From: Streptomyces sp. HD
GTDB taxonomy: Bacteria; Actinomycetota; Actinomycetes; Streptomycetales; Streptomycetaceae
Direction of reading: 5' to 3'
Assembly (NCBI RefSeq): GCF_028369295.1
Contig: NZ_JAQMYP010000010.1
Coordinates: 62,001 to 126,000, forward strand
DNA length: 64,000 bases
Made by a program: the position numbers and the translations under genes. The notes under the pieces are model-generated. The model did not search any database, was not told the DNA's origin, and saw only the letters and a program-made list of their open reading frames with translations. The first letter of the stretch is position 1, and every line of letters begins with the position of its first letter. Below, in pieces: positions 27,015 to 37,420 of the stretch.

Positions 27015-28355
27015 CTACAGCGGTACGCGCAGTGCTCCGTCGATGAGTTCGGCGGCCTCGGCGGTGCCCGCGCTGCCGCTGCGCACCAGGTGTTCACGTA
27101 CCGCCCGGAGTCTGTCGCGAAGGCGCTGGGACTCCATCCCCCGCGCCTGCTCGGCCATCTGCACCGCCGTGGCCACCGCCTTGTCGGCGTTGCCCTGGCG
27201 CAGCTCGATCGTGCTGAGCATGGCCAGCCGGTGCACCCGGCCCCGGTCGTGGGCCGGATTGTCGACGGCGGCCGCCGCATGCTCCCCCGCGGCCGTCAGC
27301 TCCCCGAGACTCAGCAGCGCCTCCGCCACCTGGACATTGACGAGGCCGGGCTGGACATAGCCCGTTTCGTCCGGTTCGTATCCGCGGTGGATGCGTTCGG
27401 CGGCCTGCTCGGCCCGCCGGATGCAGGACAGGGCGCTCGTGCCGTCGCCGAGGTGGGCGTACGCCTTCGCCTGCATCGCGTACAGGTCGGAGGCCAGGGC
27501 CGGGGTGATGTGCTTGCCGGCGGCCCGCAGCGCGGCCTCCGCGAAGGCGACGGACTGCCGGAACTCCCGCATGAACAGCGACTGGTTGACCAGCAGCGCG
27601 ATCACATACGCGCCGAGCCCCCAGTCCCCGCTCGCCTTGGCCAGCCGCAGCGCCTGGTGGAAGTAGCGCTGCGCGAGCCCGTGCGCATCGGAGTCGTACG
27701 CGCAGATCCCGGCGACGGCGACCAACCCGCCGGTGGCACGGTGCAGTTGGCGACCGGTGGCGTCGGTGTAACTGCCCCTCAGCAGCGGGGCGGCCTCCGC
27801 GTTGAGGAAGCCGACGATCCGGGTGCGCGTGGCTATGCCGCCCGCCTTCCGGTACATCTGCTCGTAGTGGGTGCGGGCCGCCCGCAGCATCTCGATGTCG
27901 GCGAGGGTGACCCGATGCCGGCCCCCGCGCGAGACGTCGACGTCCTCCGGCGGGTTCTCCCACTCCCACACCGGCATGACGGCGGGCGTCCCCGTGACCG
28001 CGGGTGCGCCCAGGATGTGCGGCCGCTGCTGCTCGTCGGAGCGCCACAACGCGGTGGCCCGCTCCACGAAGCCGGACAGCGAGGTGGCGTGGGCGGGGGA
28101 GGGTTCGCCGGGTACGCCGAGCCCGATGTCGTCGAGCGTGACGGTACGTTGCAGCCGGGCGGCGAGCACCTCGCAGATCAGGTCGGGCACCTGACCACGT
28201 GGCCGCTGGCCCTTCAACCACCGTGCGACGGCGGTGTGTTCGTATCTGAGCGCGAGCCCGCGCACCCGGCCTGCCTGATTCACGTGCGCTGCCAGCCCCG
28301 CGTGCGAGATCCCGGCCTCGTCCAGGATCGCGTCGAGCAGAGTGTTGGGCTGCAT
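27015..28355 (-). CDS. NsdA-like regulator with TPR-type helical repeats
   Basis: The 446-residue protein has an N-terminal HTH-like segment (ISHAGLAAHVNQAGRVRGL, TAVARWLKGQRPRGQVPDLI) then helical repeats (YIALLVNQSLFMREFRQSVA-like, AAEHAAAAVDNP). From memory this matches the NsdA/NsdB family of Streptomyces, pleiotropic negative regulators of sporulation and antibiotic production; I rate the exact family at about 70%. A perfect palindrome TTCACAC-N3-GTGTGAA at 28402-28418 lies near its -10 and may be its own site. A possible divergent small gene shares that region. Confidence 0.7.
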   Translation of the reverse strand: MQPNTLLDAILDEAGISHAGLAAHVNQAGRVRGLALRYEHTAVARWLKGQRPRGQVPDLICEVLAARLQRTVTLDDIGLGVPGEPSPAHATSLSGFVERATALWRSDEQQRPHILGAPAVTGTPAVMPVWEWENPPEDVDVSRGGRHRVTLADIEMLRAARTHYEQMYRKAGGIATRTRIVGFLNAEAAPLLRGSYTDATGRQLHRATGGLVAVAGICAYDSDAHGLAQRYFHQALRLAKASGDWGLGAYVIALLVNQSLFMREFRQSVAFAEAALRAAGKHITPALASDLYAMQAKAYAHLGDGTSALSCIRRAEQAAERIHRGYEPDETGYVQPGLVNVQVAEALLSLGELTAAGEHAAAAVDNPAHDRGRVHRLAMLSTIELRQGNADKAVATAVQMAEQARGMESQRLRDRLRAVREHLVRSGSAGTAEAAELIDGALRVPL

Positions 28356-28384
28356 GGGTGCCCCCCGGATCGCTCGGTGCCGTC

Positions 28385-28441
28385 AGAGTAGTGCGAACCA
28401 CTTCACACGGGGTGTGAACGGAGTGCCCGAATCCGTAGGGT
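28385..28441. promoter_or_regulatory. Divergent promoter region with a perfect palindrome upstream of the NsdA-like gene
   Basis: TTCACAC (28402-28408), GGG, GTGTGAA (28412-28418) forms a perfect 7-bp inverted repeat. On the minus strand a TACTCT -10 (28385-28390) serves the NsdA-like gene. On the plus strand TGTGAA with a 17-base spacer and TAGGGT (28436-28441) reads as a second promoter. A protein bound at the palindrome would touch both. Confidence 0.55.
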
Positions 28442-28481
28442 GCGCGCACTGTTGCGGAGAGTTTCGAACCGGTTGACTGAA

Positions 28482-28631
28482 ATGCCTCGCAAGAGGCCGG
28501 CCGGGCCGCCGGCTCCCCCTCGTACAGTGCGGCGGCCCGCATCCGCGCCGTCCGCCCAGCTGCCTGCCCGACACTCCGTGGCGGGGCGGACGGCGTCGCC
28601 GCGCCGACGCTGCGCTTGCTACGCCGGGTGA
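28482..28631 (+). CDS. Possible small basic protein (49 residues)
   Basis: An ATG at 28482 opens a 49-codon frame, MPRKRPAGPPAPPRTVRRPA then Ser/Arg-rich sequence. It lies about 40 bases after the divergent TAGGGT -10. There is no clear ribosome-binding site, the composition is simple (Arg/Pro/Ala), and high GC alone can keep such a frame open. Real translation is uncertain. If false, this 291-base gap only holds the promoters. Confidence 0.25.
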   Translation: MPRKRPAGPPAPPRTVRRPASAPSAQLPARHSVAGRTASPRRRCACYAG

Positions 28632-28646
28632 CTGGTCGCCGTTGCG

Positions 28647-29720
28647 CTAAAGGTGGTTGGTCGGCTGCGGGTTGTGTGTAGCTGGTCGCGCAGTTCCCCG
28701 CGCCCCTAGGGCAGCACAGTCGACCCTGGTTCGGTCGTTCCGTAGGACCAATAGAGCTATGTCGTCGGCCTGCCTTCCCCTGGTGTGACGGAGAAGGGCC
28801 TCGAAGAGTGTGCTCAGGATCGCCTCCGGGGCGATCGGCTCCTGTCGTACGGCGTCGATGAGCGCCCCCTGCAGGGAAAAGAACCGGCCTCTCGCGTCTC
28901 TCGCGTCCTCGACGCCGTCCGTGTACAGGACCAGGGAGTCGCCGAGGAGCAGGGAGCCGCACGGCAGCGGGGCCAGTTCGGTGGGGAGCGGGAACGGGCC
29001 CAGGGGCGGCAGGGGATCGGCTCGGGCAAGGGGCTCGACCTCTCTCCCGCTCAGCAGATAAGGCCAGGGGTGACCGCAGTTGAGGGCGGTGATCTCGCCG
29101 TCCCGGCCGATCTCCAGCAGCAGGACGGTGACGAACTCCTCGGCGACCGGGGTGTCGGGCTCCAGGCCTGAGGAGGGGTGCTCGTCACGGGCACGCTCGC
29201 GCAGATGGCGGGCCAGGGCCCGGTCCAGTCTGCGCAGCACCCTGCCCAGGTCGGGTTCGTCGTGGACCGCCTCACGGAAGCTGCCGAGGATCGCGGCGAC
29301 GGTGCCCATGGCCGCGATGCCGTGGCCGCGTACGTCGCCCATCACCGCCCGTACGCCGTGCTCGGTGGCGATGACCTCGTACAGGTCGCCGCCGACACAG
29401 GCACTGCGATCCGCGGACAGCTGTGCCGCCGCGACGTTCAGCCCGTCGATGCGCCCGGGCAGCGGGCGCAGCAGCGCGCTCTGCGCGGCACCGGCGACCT
29501 TGCGGACCTGCCGCAGCTCCCGCACCAGGGCCTGCCGGACGTGCAGGACCAGACCGGTCCCCACGGCGAAGAAGACGGCACTGGTGACGATCCGAGCGCC
29601 GAGGCTCTCCTGCTGGGCGAGCGGGCAGGTCAGCTTGTACGTGACCGCCGCCGCACCCCAGGCGGTGGGCAACCCCAGCGCCAGCACCTTCCGGGGAAGC
29701 CGAGCCTTGATACGGAACAT
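28647..29720 (-). CDS. Membrane-anchored PP2C/SpoIIE-type serine phosphatase
   Basis: The 357-residue protein has two hydrophobic segments near residues 15-65, then a SpoIIE/RsbU-like PP2C domain: VAAAQLSADRSACVGGDLYEV, VMGDVRGHGIAAMGTVAAIL, LNCGHPWPYLLSG, LVLYTDGVEDARDARGRFF and DDIALLVLR, which keep the metal-binding aspartates. It probably dephosphorylates anti-sigma-antagonist proteins. The last 20 residues (ARGTARPATHNPQPTNHL) are encoded by an intergenic repeat that was captured into the frame. A 16-bp hairpin lies 32 bases upstream of the ATG. Confidence 0.85.
   Translation of the reverse strand: MFRIKARLPRKVLALGLPTAWGAAAVTYKLTCPLAQQESLGARIVTSAVFFAVGTGLVLHVRQALVRELRQVRKVAGAAQSALLRPLPGRIDGLNVAAAQLSADRSACVGGDLYEVIATEHGVRAVMGDVRGHGIAAMGTVAAILGSFREAVHDEPDLGRVLRRLDRALARHLRERARDEHPSSGLEPDTPVAEEFVTVLLLEIGRDGEITALNCGHPWPYLLSGREVEPLARADPLPPLGPFPLPTELAPLPCGSLLLGDSLVLYTDGVEDARDARGRFFSLQGALIDAVRQEPIAPEAILSTLFEALLRHTRGRQADDIALLVLRNDRTRVDCAALGARGTARPATHNPQPTNHL
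28651..28712. repeat. Streptomyces intergenic repeat that supplies the C-terminus of the phosphatase
   Basis: Read on the minus strand this is CTAGGGGCGCGGGGAACTGC, then GCGACCAGCTACACAC, matching the canonical form of the widespread Streptomyces spacer element also present at 6791-6873 and 29891-29945. Here it overlaps the 3' end of the phosphatase gene, whose stop codon is at 28647-28649. Confidence 0.75.
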
Positions 29721-29751
29721 TCCGATGGCCCCCCAATAGGCCCTGACAACG

Positions 29752-29789
29752 CAGAATCGGACCGGCCTCGAATGGCCGGTCCGATTCTG
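29752..29789 (-). terminator. 16-bp perfect hairpin upstream of the phosphatase gene
   Basis: CAGAATCGGACCGGCC (29752-29767) and its complement (29774-29789) form a perfect stem with a 6-base loop, 32 bases before the phosphatase ATG. It may end read-through from pheST, which lies upstream on the same strand, or act in the phosphatase 5'-UTR. Confidence 0.6.
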
Positions 29790-29870
29790 TCGAGAGATAG
29801 TCCGGAAGTACCAGATCACCCGGAGAAGTCACCCCATTGAGTGAGGTGACCACAACGCGCCCGATGGGGG

Positions 29871-29945
29871 TGTGGGGGCATGCCCCCACAAGGAGCGCGG
29901 GGAACTGCGCGAGCAACCACGGCCAACCCGCAGCCGCCCGACAAC
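29871..29945. repeat. Streptomyces intergenic repeat with a 20-base palindrome
   Basis: TGTGGGGGCATGCCCCCACA (29871-29890) is a perfect palindrome; it is followed by AGGAGCGCGGGGAACTGCGC and GAGCAACCACGGCC, a further copy of the spacer repeat. It lies 26-100 bases downstream of the pheT stop and probably works as the pheST terminator. Confidence 0.7.
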
Positions 29946-29970
29946 CGCAGTCCCCCACCCGTTGGGCGCA

Positions 29971-32483
29971 CTAGCCCCGCAGCACCGCTCCTGTACGCTC
30001 GCCCGCGAGGGCCACCGCCGCGTCCCTGGCAGCCGACGCCTCATCGACGGTCAGCGTCCGGTCACCCGCGCGGAAGCGCAACGCGTACGCCAGCGACTTC
30101 TTGCCGTCCCCGAGCTGCTCGTCGTTGACGTACACGTCGAACAGCCGGATGCCCTCAAGGAGTTCACCCGCCCCCTCACGCAGCGCGGCCTCGACCTCCA
30201 CGGCCGGTACCGGCTTGTCCACGACGAGGGCGACGTCCTGCGTGGCCACAGGGAACGTGGAGATGCTCGGCGCCTGGGGCGTGCCGTCGCCGACCTGCTC
30301 CAGGGCGTCCAGGTCCAGCTCCATCGCGCAGCTGCGCGCAGGCAGACCCAGCGCCTTCAGAACCCTCGGGTGCAGCTCACCGGCGTGACCGATGACCCGC
30401 TCGGTGCCTTCCACGCCGATCGCCAGCGCGGCGCACCGGCCCGGGTGCCACGGCCCGTACTGCCCGGCCCGCACGATCAGCTCGGCCCCGGCCTCACGGG
30501 CGACGACCCGCGCCGCCTCGATCGCGTCGGCCCAGTCGGCCGGACGGCCCTTGCCCCACCAGCCGGCCTGCTCCCGCGCGCCGGCGAGGACGACGGCCAC
30601 ATGCCGCGGCTGCTGCGGCAGCACGGCGTTCAGCGCGGCGATCTCCTCGCCGGTGGGACGGCGGTCGACCGGCAGATGACCGGCGGCGCCCTGCTCCTCG
30701 CGCGGCTGGAAGACCAACCCGGTCTCGAACAGCGCCAGGTCGTGCGAGCCCCGCCCGTCGTTGCGCCGCAGCGCGCCGAGCAGCCCCGGCAGCAGCGACG
30801 TACGCAGCGCGGGCTCCTCGTCGTTGAGCGGGTTGACCAGCTTGACGACACGGCGGGCGGGGTCGTCGGCGGCCAGGCCGAGCTGGTCGAAGACCTGCTC
30901 GCTGACGAAGGGGTAGTTCGGCGCCTCCACGTAACCGGCGCCGGCCAGCGCGCGGCCGACCCGGCGGTGCAGCCGCTGACGGTGGGTCAGGCCACGGCCG
31001 GAGGGCAGCTTGGGCAGCGTGGAGGGCAGGTTCTCGTAGCCCTCCAGGCGGATGACCTCTTCGGCCAGGTCGTTCGGTTCGAGGAGGTCGGGCCGCCAGG
31101 AGGGCACGGTGACGATCAGCTCGTCCTGCCCGTACACGTCGCAGCCGATCTGCTGGAGTCGGCGTACGACGATCTCGCGGCCGTACTCGACGCCGGCGAC
31201 CTTGTCGGGGTGGTCGGCCGGGATGGTGATGGTGTGCGGCGCGGAGGGTGTGATGACCTCGGTGACACCCGCCTCGGCGGTACCGCCCGCGAGCAGCACC
31301 AGCAGGTCGACGGTCCGCTGGGCCGCCGCGGCTGCCGCCGCCGGGTCGACGCCGCGCTCGAAGCGACGGGACGCCTCGGAGGACAGCTTGTGGCGGCGGG
31401 CCGTACGCGCGATCGCGACCTGGTCGAAGTGGGCGGCCTCGATGACGATCTCGGTGGACGCGTTCTCGACGTTGTCGTGATCGGCGATCTCCGTGTTGGC
31501 GCCGCCCATGACGCCCGCGAGGCCGATCGGGCCGCGCTCGTCGGTGATGACCAGGTCCTCGGCGTGCAGCTTGCGCTCCACGCCGTCGAGGGTGACGAGC
31601 TTCTCGCCCTCCTCGGCCCGGCGCACACCGATGGTGCCCTGGACCAGATTGCGGTCGTAGGCGTGCAGCGGCTGGCCGAGCTCCATCATCACGTAGTTGG
31701 TGACGTCGACGGCGAGCGAGATCGGGCGCATGCCGACCTTCTGCAGGCGGCGCTGCAGCCAGATCGGGGAGCGCGCCTCGGGGCTCAGGCCGGTCACCGT
31801 GCGGGCGGTGAAGCGGTCGCAGCCCATCGGGTCGGAGACCTGCACCGGGTAGCCGAAGGCGTTCGGGCCGGGCACGTCGAGCAGCGCCGGGTCGCGCAGC
31901 GGGAGGCCGTAGCCGATGGCGGTCTCGCGGGCGACGCCGCGGATGGACAGACAGTCGCCGCGGTTGGCGGTGACGGCGATGTCCAGGACCTCGTCGACCA
32001 GCTCAAGGAGCTCGATGGCGTCCTTGCCGACCTCGGTCTCGGGCGGCAGCACGATGATGCCGTGCGTACCGTCGTCGCCCATGCCCAGCTCGCTGGTGGA
32101 ACAGATCATGCCGTGCGAGACCCGGCCGTAGGTCTTGCGCGCGGCGATCGCGAAGCCGCCGGGCAGCACGGCACCCGGGAGTACGACCACGACCTTGTCG
32201 CCGACCTGGAAGTTCCGGGCGCCGCAGATGAGTTCCTGGGGCTCGCCGGTGCCGTTGGCCTGGCCGACGTCGACGGTGCAGAAGCGGATCGGCTTCTTGA
32301 ACTCCGTCAGCTCCTCGATGGTCAGCACCTGGCCGACCACGAGCGGGCCCTTGAGGTCGGCGCCGAGCTGCTCGACCGTCTCGACCTCAAGCCCTGCCGC
32401 GACCAGCTTCTCCTGGACGTCGCGGCCGGTTTCCGTCGCCGGCAGGTCGACGTACTCCCGCAGCCAAGAAAGCGGGACCCGCA

Positions 32484-32484
<1 letters not shown>
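29971..32484 (-). CDS. pheT: Phenylalanyl-tRNA synthetase beta subunit
   Basis: The 837-residue protein starts [15 protein letters not shown] and has the tRNA-binding OB domain ([36 protein letters not shown]), the B3/B4 editing region ([20 protein letters not shown]), B5 domains ([20 protein letters not shown]), and a C-terminal FDX-ACB domain ([20 protein letters not shown]). With PheS it forms the alpha2-beta2 enzyme charging tRNA-Phe. Full length. Its start overlaps the pheS stop by one base (TGATG), so translation is coupled. Confidence 0.97.
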
Positions 32485-33665
<1,181 letters not shown>

Positions 33666-33752
33666 TCACGGTTTTTGGGACACAAAGGTGCCAAAGGCCG
33701 AGTCTAACGGGGTTGAGGAATGCGAATGCGCCCGTGGGGCTCGGTCCGGCTC

Positions 33753-34889
33753 TCAGGTGAGATACGCCGGTGCCGCCACGGGCAACGTAAATCGGAACTG
33801 TGCGCCGCCACCGGGGGCGCGGCCGACCTCGATGGCGCCGCCGTGCGCCTCGACGATGCCCTTGACGATGTAGAGCCCGAGGCCCGTGCCACCGCGCTTG
33901 CTGCCCCGCCAGAAGCGGGTGAAGACGCGGTTCATGGACTCCTCCGGGATGCCGGGCCCCTCGTCGCTCACGGTGATCGACGTGCCGATGTCCTCCCCTT
34001 CGCGGGGGGACGCCGTGGCCGTGATGTCAATGGTGACTGTTCCGTCGCCGTGCCGCACGGCATTTTCGATGAGGTTGCTGAGCACCTGGTCGATCTTGTC
34101 GGGGTCCGCCCACAGGTCGGGCAGCGGCTGCTCGATGCGCAGCAGGAACCGGTCGGCGGGCTGACCCGCGGCGACGTACGCCTGGATGTGCCGCCCCACG
34201 GCCGCCCCGATGTCGACGGGCTGGCGCCGCACCTCAAGCCGTCCGCTGTCGATCCGCGAGATGTCGAGCAGCTCGGCGATGAGCCGGGTGACGCGGTCGG
34301 CGTCGGCGTCGACGGTCTCCAGCATCAGCCGCTTCTGGTCGTCGGTGAAGCGTTCCCACTTGGCGAGGAGGGTGGCGGTGAAGCCCTTGACGGAGGTGAG
34401 CGGAGAGCGCAGCTCATGGGCCACGGTCGCGATCAGCTCGGCGTGACTGCGCTCGGTGCGGCGGCGGGCCTCGGTGTCGCGCAGGGAGACGACGACGCGG
34501 CGGACGGGTCCGGTCGGCTCGGCACGGACGTACCGCACCGAGACGAGCACCTCACGCCCGCCGGGAAGGAGGAGGTTGCGCTCGGGCTGCCGACGGCGGA
34601 TGGCGAGGCCCCCGTACGGATCGGTCAGCTGCCACCAGCGCCGCCCGTCCAGGTCCTCTAACGGCAGGGCCTTCTCCAGGCGCTGCCCGAGGGCGTCGTC
34701 GGCGCGGACGGCGGTGATGCGCTCGGCGGCGGCGTTGAAGCAGATGACGTGCCCGTGCTCGTCGGCGACGACGAGGCCGTCGGGCAGATCGTCGGGATCG
34801 ACCCCGAACTCGGCGGAATCACCGGACCGGGCCCCGGACGGCCGCGGCACCCGACGTGCTCCCGGTGCGCTGCTCGCGCCGACACTCAT
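33753..34889 (-). CDS. PAS-domain sensor histidine kinase, orphan
   Basis: The 378-residue kinase has an N-terminal PAS domain (LPDGLVVADEHGHVICFNAA), the phospho-acceptor H-box VAHELRSPLTSVKGF, N-box NLIENAVRHGDG, G1 DEGPGIPEESMN and G2 GGTGLGLYIVKG. There is no transmembrane segment, so it senses a cytosolic signal. No response regulator gene is adjacent, making it an orphan. It sits between pheS and the rRNA methyltransferase gene on the same strand. Confidence 0.92.
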   Translation of the reverse strand: MSVGASSAPGARRVPRPSGARSGDSAEFGVDPDDLPDGLVVADEHGHVICFNAAAERITAVRADDALGQRLEKALPLEDLDGRRWWQLTDPYGGLAIRRRQPERNLLLPGGREVLVSVRYVRAEPTGPVRRVVVSLRDTEARRRTERSHAELIATVAHELRSPLTSVKGFTATLLAKWERFTDDQKRLMLETVDADADRVTRLIAELLDISRIDSGRLEVRRQPVDIGAAVGRHIQAYVAAGQPADRFLLRIEQPLPDLWADPDKIDQVLSNLIENAVRHGDGTVTIDITATASPREGEDIGTSITVSDEGPGIPEESMNRVFTRFWRGSKRGGTGLGLYIVKGIVEAHGGAIEVGRAPGGGAQFRFTLPVAAPAYLT

Positions 34890-34942
34890 CCCCGTACCCC
34901 ACCTCTCACGACGGCTTTGGGGCCCCCGAGCTGGTCACCCTA

Positions 34943-35800
34943 CTAGGCCTTGGTGACGGAGCGGCACCCTCCGGAGGCGCGCTGTGCACGGGCCGACGCA
35001 TAGAGACATACGGCGGCGGCGGTGGCGAGGTTCAGGCTCTCGGCCTTCCCGTGGATCGGGACGCGCACGACGGCGTCGGCCAGCGCGCGGGTCTCCTCCG
35101 GGAGCCCCCATGCCTCGTTGCCGAACACCCAGGCGGTGGGCCCGCCCATGGTCCCCTTGTCGAGCTCGTCGTCGAGATCGTCGGTCCCGGCGCCATCGGC
35201 GGCGAGAATCCGCACCCCGGCGTCCTTGAGCCCGGCCACCGCCCGCTCCACGGGCACCCCGACGGCGACGGGAAGGTGGAACAGCGAGCCGACGGAGGCC
35301 CGCACGGCCTTGGGGTTGTAGAGATCGACGGAGGCGTCGGTCAGTACGACGGCCTCGGCACCGGCGGCATCGGCGCACCGCAGCACGGTCCCGGCGTTCC
35401 CGGGGTCCCGCACATGCGCCAGTACGGCGACGAGCTTGGGCCGGGCGGCGAGGATCTCCTCGAAGGGGGTGTCGACGAACCGGCAGATCCCGACGAGCCC
35501 CTGGGGCGTGACGGTGGTGGAGATGTCGGCGATCACCTGCTCGTCGGCAAGATGCACACGGGCACCCGCCGCCCGGGCCTCCCCCACGATGTCGGCGTAC
35601 CGCTCCGCGGCCTCGACGGTCGTGAACAGCTCCACGAGCGTGGACCCGTACGCCGCCGCCTCCCGCACGGCCTGCGGCCCCTCCGCGAGAAACAGCCGCT
35701 CCTTGCCCCGGAAGTTCCGCTTGGCGAGCCGCCGGGCGGCGGAGACGCGGGGGGAACGGGGGGAGATCAGCTCGGGGATGACAGGAGGCATTCGGTTCAC
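34943..35800 (-). CDS. SpoU/TrmH-family RNA 2'-O-methyltransferase
   Basis: The 285-residue protein has an N-terminal substrate-binding domain (RGKERLFLAEGPQAVREA) and the knotted SPOUT domain: LAHVRDPGNAGTVLRCADAA, VFGNEAWGLPEETRALADA and VRVPIHGKAESLNLATAAAV. It likely uses S-adenosylmethionine to methylate a ribose in rRNA or tRNA; its place beside the L20 operon fits an rRNA target. The GTG at 35800 has GGAAAGAG just upstream; an ATG three codons in is the alternative. Confidence 0.9.
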   Translation of the reverse strand: MNRMPPVIPELISPRSPRVSAARRLAKRNFRGKERLFLAEGPQAVREAAAYGSTLVELFTTVEAAERYADIVGEARAAGARVHLADEQVIADISTTVTPQGLVGICRFVDTPFEEILAARPKLVAVLAHVRDPGNAGTVLRCADAAGAEAVVLTDASVDLYNPKAVRASVGSLFHLPVAVGVPVERAVAGLKDAGVRILAADGAGTDDLDDELDKGTMGGPTAWVFGNEAWGLPEETRALADAVVRVPIHGKAESLNLATAAAVCLYASARAQRASGGCRSVTKA

Positions 35801-35843
35801 CTAACTCTTTCCGCCGCAACGGCGATCAACCACGACGGCGGAC

Positions 35844-35885
35844 CTGGGGGTCCCCCCACGCCCTTAAGGCAGTGGGGGAGGTGCC
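35844..35885. repeat. CTGGGGGTCCCCCC...GTGGGGGAGG repeat
   Basis: CTGGGGGTCCCCCCACGCCC, TTAAGGC, then AGTGGGGGAGGTGC. This resembles a very common Streptomyces spacer element with a G/C-run hairpin. It lies between the methyltransferase start and the rplT terminator. Confidence 0.5.
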
Positions 35886-35909
35886 GCACCCGCCCGCACC
35901 ACGACATGC

Positions 35910-35943
35910 AACGGACCCGCAGGCACAAGCCCACGGGTCCGTT
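35910..35943 (-). terminator. Terminator of the infC-rpmI-rplT operon
   Basis: AACGGACCCG (35910-35919) pairs perfectly with CGGGTCCGTT (35934-35943) around a 14-base loop, 31 bases downstream of the rplT stop. Confidence 0.8.
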
Positions 35944-35974
35944 CAGTCACGTCGACTCAGGCCGAGTGCAGCGG

Positions 35975-36358
35975 TCACGCAGCCTTCGGCGCGTTGACGT
36001 CGCTCGGCAGCGCCTTCTGGGCGACCTCGACCAGCGCGGCGAACGCGTTGGCGTCGTTCACGGCCAGCTCGGCCAGGATCTTGCGGTCGACCTCGACGTT
36101 CGCGGCCTTCAGACCCTGGATGAAGCGGTTGTACGTGATGCCGTTGGCGCGGGCAGCGGCGTTGATGCGCTGGATCCACAGCTGGCGGAAGTCACCCTTG
36201 CGCTTCTTGCGGTCGTTGTAGTTGTAGACCAGCGAGTGGGTGACCTGCTCCTTGGCCTTGCGGTACAGGCGCGAACGCTGACCGCGGTAGCCGGAAGCCT
36301 GTTCGAGGATCGCCCGGCGCTTCTTGTGGGCGTTCACTGCCCGCTTGACGCGTGCCAC
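35975..36358 (-). CDS. rplT: 50S ribosomal protein L20
   Basis: The 127-residue protein begins [20 protein letters not shown] and has [19 protein letters not shown] and [23 protein letters not shown] sequence, the L20 signature. It binds 23S rRNA early in assembly, and in Firmicutes represses its own operon. It is the last gene of infC-rpmI-rplT. Confidence 0.98.
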   Translation of the reverse strand: MARVKRAVNAHKKRRAILEQASGYRGQRSRLYRKAKEQVTHSLVYNYNDRKKRKGDFRQLWIQRINAAARANGITYNRFIQGLKAANVEVDRKILAELAVNDANAFAALVEVAQKALPSDVNAPKAA

Positions 36359-36425
36359 TTTTTACTCCTTGTAGCGGGGCCGTGGTTGGACTCACACGGC
36401 CCGGAATCGATTGGGTCCCGGTCCA

Positions 36426-36460
36426 GACGTACGGCGCTCAGGCGGAGCGCCGCGTACGTC
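36426..36460 (-). other. Hairpin between rpmI and rplT
   Basis: GACGTACGGCGCT (36426-36438) pairs with AGCGCCGCGTACGTC (36446-36460) apart from a small bulge. The structure begins in the rpmI stop codon and precedes rplT by about 70 bases. It may shield the rpmI 3' end or tune expression of the two ribosomal genes. Confidence 0.5.
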
Positions 36461-36653
36461 ACTTGCCGAGAAGCTTCTTGATCTTCGCGGCGTCGCCCGG
36501 GGCCATCTCGGCGTTGCCGGTCAGGCGGCGCGTCACGCGGGACGACTTGTGCTCAAGCAGGTGGCGCTTGCCGGCGCGCTCACGGAGCACCTTGCCGGAG
36601 CCGGTGATCTTGAAGCGCTTGCTGGCACCGCTGTGCGACTTGTTCTTCGGCAT
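36459..36653 (-). CDS. rpmI: 50S ribosomal protein L35
   Basis: The 64-residue basic protein begins [20 protein letters not shown] and ends [11 protein letters not shown], the L35 pattern and length. It lies between infC and rplT, as in most bacteria. Confidence 0.98.
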   Translation of the reverse strand: MPKNKSHSGASKRFKITGSGKVLRERAGKRHLLEHKSSRVTRRLTGNAEMAPGDAAKIKKLLGK

Positions 36654-36685
36654 AGCGCCGTTCTCTCCTCGTCAGTGGCGCTCCG

Positions 36686-36709
36686 GTGCCCGGTCGTGAA
36701 ACCGGGCAC
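36686..36709 (-). other. Hairpin between infC and rpmI
   Basis: GTGCCCGGT (36686-36694) and ACCGGGCAC (36701-36709) form a 9-bp stem with a 6-base loop in the 110-base spacer between the two genes. It has no T-run. It may be a processing or partial-termination site. Confidence 0.5.
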
Positions 36710-36763
36710 GGTGGAGCGTCGCTCTTGTATCGGTTACGTCCTGGGGACTCGCGTCCCCCGGGA

Positions 36764-37420
36764 TCACGCCTCGGCGGAAGCCTCGGCAGGCGCCTCGGTC
36801 TCCACGGCGTTCTCGGCCTCCGCGGCGTTCTGCGACTTGCCGGGGTTGGCCTTCGCGTCTGCCTTGCGGGCTTCCTGCGCCTGGCGGGCCTCGGCCATCG
36901 CCTCGGTCTTCTTCTTGTGCGGACCGAGAACCATGATCATGTTTCGGCCGTCCTGCTTCGGGTTCGACTCGACGAAACCGAGGTCCTGGACGTCCTCCGC
37001 GAGACGCTGCAGCAGTCGGTAGCCGAGCTCCGGCCGGGACTGCTCGCGACCACGGAACATGATCGTGATCTTGACCTTGTCGCCCTGCTTGAGGAACCGG
37101 ACGACGTGACCCTTCTTGGTGTCATAGTCGTGCGGGTCGATCTTCGGCCGGAGCTTCATCTCCTTGATGACCGTGTGCGCCTGGTTCTTGCGCGCCTCAC
37201 GGGCCTTCATGGCCGACTCGTACTTGAACTTCCCGTAGTCCATGAGCTTGCACACGGGCGGACGGGCGTTCGCCGCGACCTCGACCAGGTCCAGGTCGTA
37301 CTCCTGCGCAAGCTCCAGTGCCTTGGCCAGCGGGACGATGCCCACCTGCTCGCCACTGGGACCGACAAGTCGCACCTCGGGAACGCGAATCCGGTCGTTG
37401 ATGCGGGGCTCGGCGCTGAT
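36764..37420 (-). CDS. infC: Translation initiation factor IF-3, AUC start
   Basis: The 218-residue protein reads [20 protein letters not shown] onward with IF-3 N- and C-domains ([67 protein letters not shown]) and an acidic Ala/Glu tail of about 40 residues. No ATG, GTG or TTG is in frame between the conserved start and a point far upstream (a TTG at about position 37500 lies in the terminator), but ATC at 37418-37420 follows GAGGAGGATCC. IF-3 genes often use AUU/AUC starts so that IF-3 can repress itself. A long structured leader precedes it. Confidence 0.93.
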   Translation of the reverse strand: MSAEPRINDRIRVPEVRLVGPSGEQVGIVPLAKALELAQEYDLDLVEVAANARPPVCKLMDYGKFKYESAMKAREARKNQAHTVIKEMKLRPKIDPHDYDTKKGHVVRFLKQGDKVKITIMFRGREQSRPELGYRLLQRLAEDVQDLGFVESNPKQDGRNMIMVLGPHKKKTEAMAEARQAQEARKADAKANPGKSQNAAEAENAVETEAPAEASAEA

